NCBI GenBank assembly: GCA_900543485.1
Contig: UQRM01000019.1
Span: 1 to 43,612, forward strand
From: an uncultured Eubacterium sp.
Lineage (GTDB): Bacteria > Bacillota > Clostridia > Peptostreptococcales > Anaerovoracaceae
DNA length: 43,612 nt
Reading direction: 5' to 3'
Shown: positions 1 through 6,760 of the stretch, in pieces
Layout: each line of letters begins with the position of its first letter
Numbering within the stretch: position 1 is the stretch's first letter
The notes under the pieces: model-generated
What the model saw: the letters and a program-made list of their open reading frames with translations, nothing else
Database searches by the model: none
Told to the model about the DNA's origin: nothing
Translations under genes and position numbers: made by a program

Positions 1-2
1 GC

Positions 3-557
3 CCAGATTATTCTTACACTGTAACCTATGATAGATATGATGTTAGCATTACAGAGAAGGAAACAGGCAAAGTTTTAGGCAAGGTGAAAAGAAACACAGC
101 TGCAATAAACTACCAGGAGGTTCTTTCCATCCCCCAGGAGATGATGAATTCCGTTATCGTAGTCGAGCCGGATGACGACATTCCATTTTATGACGTTACG
201 GATGAAGCGCACGATGAACATGTTGCCCTGATGAGTGGCGGCTATATGGATAGGGTATATTGTGAAGGCGAGGAAGAAAAGACTGAGGGGGAAGGGGAAA
301 AGAAAGATCCTGAGGCACCTGACGTTGAATATCCTGGCGACGATCCTACGAAGCCACCAAGAGAGGGACTGCAATGGCGTGGTCAGCCACCAGAAGGCGG
401 GGATAAAAGTGCATGGTTTGATCCAAAAACCGGGGAATCTTGGCATCCAGATTTAAACCACAAGCCGCCTATTGGACCCCACTGGGATTATACTCCTGGG
501 AAAGGGCTACCCTCCTGGAGAGTTTATCCAGATGGAAGTGTTGTTCTTAATGGCTAA
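3..557 (+). CDS. C-terminal end of a polymorphic-toxin-like protein (5' partial)
   Basis: The frame is open to the left edge of the contig, so this is the tail of a longer protein; the GTG at 84 has no ribosome binding site and is not a convincing start. The visible part begins with a beta-rich stretch, passes through an acidic Glu/Lys/Pro linker (about 255-360), and ends in a compact module rich in Gly, Pro, Trp and His (about 360-557) containing WFDPKTGESWHPDLN and PIGPHWDY. That ending resembles the C-terminal toxin modules of polymorphic toxin systems, from memory the 'type 37' class, predicted to be a nuclease-type toxin; this is unverified. A small gene with its own ribosome binding site follows 38 bp downstream, the usual place for an immunity gene. 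An alternative is a non-toxic secreted or phage protein tail. Confidence 0.55.
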   Translation, partial: PDYSYTVTYDRYDVSITEKETGKVLGKVKRNTAAINYQEVLSIPQEMMNSVIVVEPDDDIPFYDVTDEAHDEHVALMSGGYMDRVYCEGEEEKTEGEGEKKDPEAPDVEYPGDDPTKPPREGLQWRGQPPEGGDKSAWFDPKTGESWHPDLNHKPPIGPHWDYTPGKGLPSWRVYPDGSVVLNG

Positions 558-595
558 CCTAATCAGTTTATTCATTAGTTTTGAGGAGGCGAAAA

Positions 596-874
596 GTGAA
601 ATTGCTATCAGGTAAAGATGAAGAGGATTGGCGGTTAACTCGTGGGCAGAAAGAGTATCTATTGGGTGCGACCTTACATAGAGAATCAGTGCGACCTAAT
701 GCTAAGGATCCAGGTGCTCATAAACACTGTGAACTTTGTTGGGCGACGTTTAGTCCGTATAAAGGTGATGAACAAGAAGGATATGTGACTGAAGATGGTC
801 AATATTGGATTTGTGATTCATGCTATCGAGATTTTGAGGCAGAGCTTAAATGGAAAATCAAAGATTCACAGTAA
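596..874 (+). CDS. Small two-CxxC protein, candidate immunity protein
   Basis: A 92-residue protein starting at GTG 596, chosen because GAGGAGG lies six bases upstream at 583-589; the TTG at 581 would put the ribosome binding site inside the gene. The centre holds CELCW and, about 30 residues later, CDSCY, a paired CxxC arrangement expected to bind one zinc ion, set in an aromatic and acidic sequence. Similar small proteins sit next to polymorphic toxin C-termini, and its position directly behind such a module suggests it neutralises that toxin. That role is inferred from position and general look, not from a recognised family. No signal peptide or membrane segment is visible, so it should be cytoplasmic. 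After the stop codon the same reading frame continues without a start into the dehydrogenase remnant. Confidence 0.6.
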   Translation: MKLLSGKDEEDWRLTRGQKEYLLGATLHRESVRPNAKDPGAHKHCELCWATFSPYKGDEQEGYVTEDGQYWICDSCYRDFEAELKWKIKDSQ

Positions 875-925
875 GAACCTGTTACCATAGCTTGGACAGA
901 ACACACGGGGAATACACAGGAGGAT

Positions 926-2143
926 GCAGACTATGACGAAGCAGCAGCTAAAGAGCTGGCAGCAGGACTGAATAAGGCAGAAGGTTACTTCTGTAATGCA
1001 TCTGACAAAGCACAGATCACACCACTGCTCGAAGGATGCGACCTGGTAGTAAACGCACTGCCACTGGCATTCGGTAAAAACGTAATCGACGCAGCACTGG
1101 AAGCAAAAGTTAACTATCAGGACTTTGCTGCTCCGGAAGGATTTGAAGATACATGGGAAAAATGTATGTACAGACTGCTGGGCGAATACAATGAAAAATT
1201 CAAAGAAGCAGGAATCCTGGGTATCATGGGAACAGGCTCCGCACCGGGAACAATGTGCGTTGTAGCTAGAGATACAATGAAAGACATCGACGAATGTGAT
1301 ACTATCAACATGATGGTTTACGAAGGCGTTGAAGCTAAGAGATTCCAGCCTTACTGGTGGTCTCCTGTAACAGCTTTAGCTGATATGGATGACCTGCCTG
1401 TTGCTTGGATTGACGGACAGATGGTTAACACTAGACCATTCTCCCTGCCAATCGAAAGAACTATCGACTATGTTGGATATCCAGTAAGATTCGTAGAACA
1501 CGCACACGATGAACCTTTCTATGTAGGTATTAGAGCTGACGAACTGTTCAAAGGTTGCAAAAACGCTTTCTTCAAATACGGCGGAGTTGGTATCGAATTC
1601 GCTGAACCTTTAGCAAGAGCTGGACTGCTCAAGAGAGAACCAGTAGAAATCGATGGTCAGATGGTTAACACTCACAATGCTATTCTGAGCGCACTGCCAC
1701 ATCCACCTAGATTTGCACACGAAATTCAGGAAATTCTGGACGAAGGTTTAGTATCCGATACAGGAGCATTCGTAGTAGAAGCAATGGGTAAGAAAGACGG
1801 CAAAGATGTTCGTGTTGAATCTCACCTGTTTGCACCTGGAATGGTTGAATCCTTCGAAAAATTCGGAATTACTGGCGAACAGTATCTGACAGGACAGGGC
1901 GGATTCTTATTTACAAAACTGTTTGTAAATGACCAGCTGGATCAGACAGGATTCATCTCTTCCGCAGAACTGACAGAAGAAGCAAATGACAAGTATCTGG
2001 AATATGCAAAAGAGTTGGAAATCACAGTTGAAAGAAGAATCGTTTGGGATGACCCATACTTCAAAGAACAGGCTCCAGCTAAGGAATTCAAACCTTGGTG
2101 GGATGGCCCAACAATCACTCCTGTTGAACCATTAGAAGACTAA
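926..2143 (+). pseudogene. Saccharopine dehydrogenase-like protein, 5' end missing
   Basis: Reading in frame from 926, the protein begins inside the Rossmann fold at ADYDEAAAKELA, continues through CDLVVNALPLAFGKNVIDAAL and then the catalytic/dimerisation part to a stop at 2143. This matches the saccharopine dehydrogenase-like family (NAD(P)-dependent oxidoreductases of lysine and related metabolism), but the first 35-40 residues, with the GxGxxG nucleotide loop, are absent. The frame is open back to the immunity-gene stop at 872-874, with no start codon or ribosome binding site before it, so the intact half cannot be expressed normally. ATG 1166 is internal and would give only 325 residues. 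Codons are more A/T-ending and more uniform (gaa, aga, ctg, gca) than in neighbouring genes, as in highly expressed genes. Either a deletion or insertion removed the 5' end, or the assembly joined two loci. Confidence 0.7.
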
Positions 2144-2242
2144 TAATACATCTTTTGCAAACAGAAACAATTGAGTTGTTCTCCTTTTTTACTGGATATT
2201 GTTAATTGAAAAACAACAAAAATCAACACGGTTTGTCTATTA

Positions 2243-2659
2243 TTGTGTAAATATCACATAGTGTTCTCTCCAAAGTATAGACGAAAAGTGATATACAATC
2301 AATATAGAGAAAGTTTACAGGATATCATAAGAACATTGTGCCGATATAAAGAGGTAGAAATCCTGGAAGGTCATATGATGAGCGATCATGTACACTTGGT
2401 GCTGAGCATTCCGCCTAAAATAAGTGTATCAAGTTTCATGGGATATCTAAAAGGAAAGAGCGCGCTGATGATGTTCGAAAGACATGCAAACTTAAAATAC
2501 AAGTTTGGAAATCGACATTTCTGGGCGGAAGGATACTATGTCAGCACGGTCGGGCTGAATGAAGCGACAGTGCGTAAGTATGTTAGAGAGCAAGAAAAAC
2601 ATGATATGGCAGTTGATAAACTGAGTGTCAAAGAATATGAAGATCCATTTAAAAAATAA
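2243..2659 (+). CDS. tnpA: IS200/IS605-family Y1 transposase TnpA, N-terminus degenerate
   Basis: A 138-residue HUH single-strand transposase. It carries CKYHIVFSPKYRRKV at the start, the metal-binding HVH in GHMMSDHVHLVL (about residues 44-55), and the helix with the catalytic tyrosine near YYVSTVGLNEATVRKYV (about 98-114). Family members normally have about 15 more residues ahead of CKYHIVF. Here the upstream in-frame codons do not resemble that segment, there is no ribosome binding site, and the only nearby start is TTG 2243. The copy is therefore probably 5'-damaged and may rely on another copy in trans. No tnpB accompanies it. The known mechanism is peel-and-paste transposition using subterminal hairpins; such hairpins follow the gene at 2664-2766. 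Confidence 0.85.
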   Translation: MCKYHIVFSPKYRRKVIYNQYRESLQDIIRTLCRYKEVEILEGHMMSDHVHLVLSIPPKISVSSFMGYLKGKSALMMFERHANLKYKFGNRHFWAEGYYVSTVGLNEATVRKYVREQEKHDMAVDKLSVKEYEDPFKK

Positions 2660-2663
2660 TTGA

Positions 2664-2766
2664 ACCCCTTTGAGGGGTAGCTAAAGAGGCAATGGCAATG
2701 TAGCTTGAACGAAGAGAAAGCTAGCGCCTTGAGACGCTAGCCTAGCAATCCATGGGCTTATAGCCC
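2664..2766 (+). mobile_element. IS200-type right-end hairpins
   Basis: Three stem-loops follow the tnpA stop in about 100 bp: ACCCC/GGGGT at 2664-2678, a perfect GCTAGCG/CGCTAGC stem at 2720-2741, and GGGC/GCCC at 2754-2766. Subterminal imperfect palindromes are the recognition signals for Y1 transposases, so this is read as the right end of the IS200 element. The outer cleavage site cannot be fixed from one copy. The IS256 left inverted repeat begins about 40 bp further on. Confidence 0.65.
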
Positions 2767-2804
2767 GAGAGTATGAAAAAAAGTCTGTAAAAAGTTGAAG
2801 CAAA

Positions 2805-2842
2805 ATCCTTCTATGGTAAAATTAAATCAACCATAGGAGGAT
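2805..2842 (+). promoter_or_regulatory. Stem-loop sequestering the transposase Shine-Dalgarno
   Basis: The left inverted repeat (2805-2817) pairs with 2830-2842, forming a 13-bp stem with a single G-U wobble around a 12-base loop. The right arm contains AGGAGG, the ribosome binding site for the ATG at 2848. Any transcript reading into the element from outside would fold this way and hide the site, a safeguard known for several other insertion sequences. Confidence 0.6.
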
Positions 2843-2847
2843 TTTTT

Positions 2848-4092
2848 ATGGCAAACAGGAAGAAAGAAGTTTACAAAGTTAAACCATTAAATGAAAACAA
2901 GAAAAACATCATAGCTGCACTAATCGATGAATATAACATCGAGACAGCAGAAGACATCCAGGAAGCTCTCAAAGATCTTCTTGGAGGAACATTAAAATCA
3001 ATGATGGAAGCAGAAATGGATGAACATCTTGGATATGAAAGCTATGAGAGAAGCAACAATCCAAATTACCGAAATGGAACTAAAACAAAGACTGTAAGAG
3101 GAAATTTTGGCGAAATAGAACTCGCAGTACCACAGGACAGGGACAGTACATTTGAACCAAAGATTGTAAAGAAACGCCAAAAGGATATCTCAGATATAGA
3201 TCAGAAAATCATAAGCATGTATGCAAGAGGACTGACAACAAGACAGATATCCGAACAGATAGAAGAACTGTATGGGTTCGAATGCAGCGAAGGATTCATC
3301 TCGGATGTAACGGATAAAATACTGCAGGATATCACAGATTGGCAGAACAGGCCACTTGACGATATATATCCGATCCTGTTCATAGATGCAGTGCACTTTT
3401 CAGTGAGAGAAGATCATATCATCAAGAAGCTTGCAGCATATGTGATTCTGGGAGTTACACTTGATGGCAGAAAAGATGTCATAAGCCTGCAGATCGGAGA
3501 GAATGAAAGCAGTAAATACTGGCTTGGAGTTTTGAATGACTTAAAAAATCGTGGAGTAAAAGATATCATGATAATTTGTGCCGATGGACTTACAGGAATC
3601 AAGGAAGCTATAAATACAGCTTTTCCTAAAACAGAATATCAACGCTGCATAGTTCACCAGGTACGAAATACGTTAAAATACGTTCCATACAAGGATAAGA
3701 AAGCTTTTGCCACAGACCTTAAGAGCATTTATCTTGCGCCTAACGAGCAGCAGGGACATGAGAATCTGGAGCGAGTGGCGGAGAAATGGAGTGAAAAATA
3801 TCCAAATGCGCTGAAGAGCTGGGAACAGAATTGGGACGTTCTGACACCGATATACAAATTTTCTTCAGATGTAAGAAAAGTCATATATACTACTAATGCC
3901 ATCGAGAGCCTGAACAGCACCTACAAAAAACTTAACCGTCAAAGATCCATATTTCCTAATGACACAGCCCTTTTAAAGGCTCTGTACCTGGCAACATTAC
4001 AGGCTACTAAAAAATGGGGGCAGCCACTGAGAAACTGGGCAAAAGTATACGGGGAATTCAGCATAATGTATGAAGGCAGACTTCCGGACTGA
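2848..4092 (+). CDS. IS256-family (mutator-type) transposase
   Basis: A 414-residue DDE transposase of normal family length. The catalytic triad is visible: D in LFIDAVHF (about residue 176), D in IICADGLTG (about 249) and E in TTNAIESLNS (about 352), with the Cys/His pair of RCIVHQVRN between the last two as usual for this family. The start is ATG 2848 with AGGAGG at 2835-2840. Codon use is A/T-rich compared with the chromosomal genes, consistent with transfer. The gene has no frameshift and appears functional. It is the only gene between the element's inverted repeats. Confidence 0.95.
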   Translation: MANRKKEVYKVKPLNENKKNIIAALIDEYNIETAEDIQEALKDLLGGTLKSMMEAEMDEHLGYESYERSNNPNYRNGTKTKTVRGNFGEIELAVPQDRDSTFEPKIVKKRQKDISDIDQKIISMYARGLTTRQISEQIEELYGFECSEGFISDVTDKILQDITDWQNRPLDDIYPILFIDAVHFSVREDHIIKKLAAYVILGVTLDGRKDVISLQIGENESSKYWLGVLNDLKNRGVKDIMIICADGLTGIKEAINTAFPKTEYQRCIVHQVRNTLKYVPYKDKKAFATDLKSIYLAPNEQQGHENLERVAEKWSEKYPNALKSWEQNWDVLTPIYKFSSDVRKVIYTTNAIESLNSTYKKLNRQRSIFPNDTALLKALYLATLQATKKWGQPLRNWAKVYGEFSIMYEGRLPD

Positions 4093-4149
4093 TCTGATTT
4101 TCTATTGATTACACAGCCTCTACAGGACCAGGCCGGATTATTTTACCAA

Positions 4150-4187
4150 AAAAGTCAAGAAACCATAGAAATGAGCTCTTGACTTTT
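4150..4187 (+). terminator. Terminator inside the 3' part of the IS256 element
   Basis: AAAAGTCAAG pairs with CTTGACTTTT around an 18-base loop and is followed by TG and a run of T. It lies 58 bp after the transposase stop and inside the right inverted repeat, so it should end the transposase transcript. Confidence 0.65.
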
Positions 4188-4288
4188 GTTTTTGATTAAA
4201 TTATATTGTGATTATCAATTCGAGGATAGCTGTCTTTGGCAGACCTCACATCTAAATTACCATAGAAGGATATTTTACAGAAATTATT

Positions 4289-5929
4289 TCACACACTCGT
4301 CCTGTCTTCTCCCAGTATCTGCTGTATTTCCCAGACATCGGGAGACTGGCTCCTCCCCATCACCGCAATCCTGATAACGGTGCTGACATGGCCTACATGA
4401 CCCTTGTACTGATCGGGATTTTTCTTGAAATCCTTAGGCTTTGCAGCATAGCCCATCTCTGTGGCGATGGCTCTTATCTTGTCGAACCATGCGCTCTGGT
4501 CGTCGCTGTGGTCGTATGAATCCAGATATCTTCTCAGTATCTCGGCCGCGTCTTCGTCACTGACCTCCTCAGGGATCGTATCCTCGATGACGAAGTAGTC
4601 GTCGAAGAAGTAGCTGATGAAATCGAACATCTGCTTGGCGCAGATGAAATCCTTTCGTGGCTTGTTCCCGGTACGTCCCAGATCCAGGATCTTTTCCACA
4701 TACCCTCTGTCAGCCTCCAGCAGGGAAGCTACTTCAGGTCTGGATCGTTTCGCCCAGTCCAGCAGAAAGTCGTACAACTGGTCTGCCGGTATCTTTACTA
4801 AAACATCCTTTGAGATGTCATTGAGCTTATTGAGGTCGAAGAGAGCGCCGCCGCTGCTCATCTTTTCCGTAGTGAATTTGAAATCGTCTATAGGAGCGTC
4901 TGGATTGCTTATCCGCCATTCCTCGAAATTGGAGTTGAGGATGGTAAGCAGGTACTCTTTTACTGCCTGTGGATGGTAACCCTCCTGCCTGTAGTAGTCC
5001 AGGGAAAGCTCCGGGTCTTTTCTCTTGCTCAGTTTACGCTTGTTACCGTTGTCCAGCTTGAGCAACTGCGCCGTATGGCAATAGACAGGCATCTGAAATC
5101 CCAGCTTTTCGAACAGCTCTACGTGTATCGGAAGGGACATCAGCCATTCTTCACCTCTTACCACATGAGTCGTCCTCATCAGGTGGTCGTCGATGACGTG
5201 AGCGAAATGGTACGTTGGGATACCGTTGGCTTTCAGCAGAATGATATCCTGATCGTTTTCCGGCATGGAAAGAGTGCCTCTGACAGCGTCCTCCACTTCT
5301 ATGTGTCTGATCTCTTCTGATGGAAGCTCGTGATTGCCGGAAGACTTGAGACGCACCACATATGGTTTGCCCGATGCTATATTGGCTTCGATCTCCTCGT
5401 AGGTGAGACTTCTGCTTTTTTCCGCGTATTTGCCGTATATGCCGGTAGTCTCCTTGGCAGCTTCCTGAGCGGCTCTGATATCGGCCAGCTCCTCTTCTGT
5501 CAGAAAGCATGGGTAGGCGAAGCCTTTTTTTACGAGTTCTTTGGCAAAGCACCCGTATATCTTTCCTCTCTCGCTTTGGAAATACGGTCCATAGCTGCCT
5601 TTTTCGCCATCCAGAAGAGCTCCCTCGTCAAAGTTTATACCGAAGTAATCCAGCGATGTGATGATAGTCTCGACAGCACCTTCAACGTAACGCTTGTCGT
5701 CGGTGTCCTCTATCCTGAGATAAAATGTACCGTTTGACTGATGGGCCAGCCTTTCGTCCACGAAAGCACCGTAGAGATTGCCCAGGTGTATGAACCCTGT
5801 AGGACTCGGACCGAGCCTTGTGATCATAGCACCTTCGGGTATTTGTCTTTGAGGGTACATCTTCTCGTAATCTTCAGGTTTTTTATCTATATGGGGGAAC
5901 AGGAGCTCCGCCAGCTTGTTGTGATCCAT
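4289..5929 (-). CDS. gltX: Glutamyl-tRNA synthetase
   Basis: A class I aminoacyl-tRNA synthetase charging tRNA(Glu) (possibly also tRNA(Gln)). It shows the HIGH-type motif in RLGPSPTGFIHLGN (about residues 39-52) and the KMSKS-type loop in KRKLSKRKDPEL (about 302-313). The start at 5929 (546 residues) is chosen because the family begins near MDxxKLAELLFPHID. The ORF extends 17 more residues to an ATG at 5980, but neither ATG has a good ribosome binding site; an AAGGAGG at 5974-5968 lies between them. The protein ends WEIQQILGEDRTSV, slightly shorter than many relatives, and the IS256 right repeat lies only 17 bp past the stop, so the last residues may have been altered by the insertion. It is transcribed towards the insertion sequence, with no terminator of its own seen. 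Confidence 0.93.
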   Translation of the reverse strand: MDHNKLAELLFPHIDKKPEDYEKMYPQRQIPEGAMITRLGPSPTGFIHLGNLYGAFVDERLAHQSNGTFYLRIEDTDDKRYVEGAVETIITSLDYFGINFDEGALLDGEKGSYGPYFQSERGKIYGCFAKELVKKGFAYPCFLTEEELADIRAAQEAAKETTGIYGKYAEKSRSLTYEEIEANIASGKPYVVRLKSSGNHELPSEEIRHIEVEDAVRGTLSMPENDQDIILLKANGIPTYHFAHVIDDHLMRTTHVVRGEEWLMSLPIHVELFEKLGFQMPVYCHTAQLLKLDNGNKRKLSKRKDPELSLDYYRQEGYHPQAVKEYLLTILNSNFEEWRISNPDAPIDDFKFTTEKMSSGGALFDLNKLNDISKDVLVKIPADQLYDFLLDWAKRSRPEVASLLEADRGYVEKILDLGRTGNKPRKDFICAKQMFDFISYFFDDYFVIEDTIPEEVSDEDAAEILRRYLDSYDHSDDQSAWFDKIRAIATEMGYAAKPKDFKKNPDQYKGHVGHVSTVIRIAVMGRSQSPDVWEIQQILGEDRTSV

Positions 5930-5980
5930 TTTCGTAATGCGGCCGCCACTGTCATGTGGGATCCGCGCCTCCTTACTCAT

Positions 5981-6361
5981 TGATTTTTAATTGCGCAAAG
6001 CGCTTAAATCATTTTATCAGTTATTTTATGTGCTTGCAATATATGGCTGCATTTTTATGATTTACGGAATCGCCTGTATTTCTATGATTTACGGAATCGT
6101 TATCTACTTTTTGATTTTTAGTGCGTATGTAGGTAATATTTTCAACGTTTAAAGACTTGAAAGCGTTGGGATAGTCCATTAAGCCGGGGAAAAGCAGCTG
6201 CTGGCCCTTTACAAAAAAAGTCCATATTGTTCAAACCCATTGGATTTTACCTACATTTTGAGAAAAATCAATAATATAGAAAATTTATTTGATTTGCCAC
6301 ACGCAATAATCATAAATTTATACTAAAATAGAAAAAAATGTAAATAAGTGAGGGGCGAAAT
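5981..6361. other. Intergenic region with direct and inverted repeats
   Basis: About 380 AT-rich bases between gltX and the next gene. TATGATTTACGGAATCG occurs twice, at 6056-6072 and 6083-6099 (27-bp period). ATGTAGGTAA at 6127-6136 recurs in inverted orientation at 6247-6256. The right part is a plausible promoter zone for the gene at 6362 (TTGCC near 6293, TATACT near 6320), but with poor spacing. No small gene or known RNA was recognised. Confidence 0.5.
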
Positions 6362-6748
6362 ATGTACAATCAACGGACATTGATCATTTTAGCGCGGCGG
6401 GAGCGTGCGAGGATAAAAAAGATACTTGGGTGGATGGGGCATCGTCGTGATGAGTTGCCTGTGGGCATCCTGAAAAGAAATGGCAAACATTATTACAGGG
6501 TGTTTTATGAAGATGGGCAGAAGAATCATGTGATGATCCCTGAGGGGTACAGTGGAAAATGGGCGCTGATCGATGAGCTGAGGGAAAGGCGATATATTTC
6601 TGCGGCGATGCCAGTATTGGAGAATAATCTGCGTTGTATCGACGGCGCATGGTGTGGAAGAAGGAAAACAGCAGGGAAAAATATGACCCGCAGATACGGT
6701 TTGTTTTATCTGCGGGTCTTGGAGCCAGTGCGTTCAAGTCAGAGCTAA
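6362..6748 (+). CDS. Hypothetical protein, 128 residues, basic
   Basis: Not assigned to a family. ATG 6362 is preceded by GAGGGG (6350-6355). The N-terminal 75 residues are basic and look structured (RRERARIKKIL, then YYRVFYEDGQKNHVMIP); the C-terminal part is Arg-rich with no visible motif. There is no signal peptide or membrane segment, so it is probably a cytoplasmic nucleic-acid-associated or regulatory protein, but that is a guess. The N-terminus vaguely recalls the conserved front part of some clostridial orphan proteins that carry a nuclease or other domain behind it, so this could be a truncated copy. The last coding bases contain the long terminator stem at 6684-6717, which also serves the convergent metal ATPase gene. 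The two genes converge, with 12 bp between their stop codons. Confidence 0.55.
   Translation: MYNQRTLIILARRERARIKKILGWMGHRRDELPVGILKRNGKHYYRVFYEDGQKNHVMIPEGYSGKWALIDELRERRYISAAMPVLENNLRCIDGAWCGRRKTAGKNMTRRYGLFYLRVLEPVRSSQS
6684..6717 (-). terminator. Terminator of the cadC-cadA operon
   Basis: A perfect 12-bp stem, GACCCGCAGATA against TATCTGCGGGTC, with a 10-base loop. On the minus strand it is followed by ATATTTTT, so it terminates the metal ATPase transcript 44 bp past its stop. On the plus strand no T-run follows, and the stem lies inside the 3' end of the convergent gene. Confidence 0.8.
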
Positions 6749-6760
6749 AGCCGCGGCATA

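Larger units (their letters stand above)
2805..4271 (+). mobile_element. IS256-family insertion sequence
   Basis: Bounded by an inverted repeat of 15 identical bases: ATCCTTCTATGGTAA at 2805-2819 and its exact reverse complement at 4257-4271. Between them lies a single complete transposase gene. Real ends may extend a few bases beyond these cores; no clear target-site duplication was found in the flanks, so the outermost bases are uncertain. The element sits between the right end of an IS200 copy and the 3' end of gltX. Confidence 0.8.

Noticed and set aside
84..557. GTG 84 as the start of a 157-residue gene
   Set aside because: The frame is open to the contig edge with plausible protein upstream and no ribosome binding site before 84, so it is treated as a 5' partial gene.
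1166..2143. ATG 1166 as a genuine start of an intact 325-residue enzyme
   Set aside because: Clear family homology continues upstream of 1166 in frame to about 926, so this Met is internal.
5935..5970. NotI and BamHI sites near the gltX start resembling a cloning linker
   Set aside because: GCGGCCGC and GGATCC occur close together, but the surrounding sequence is continuous coding-type sequence with no vector backbone; probably chance.
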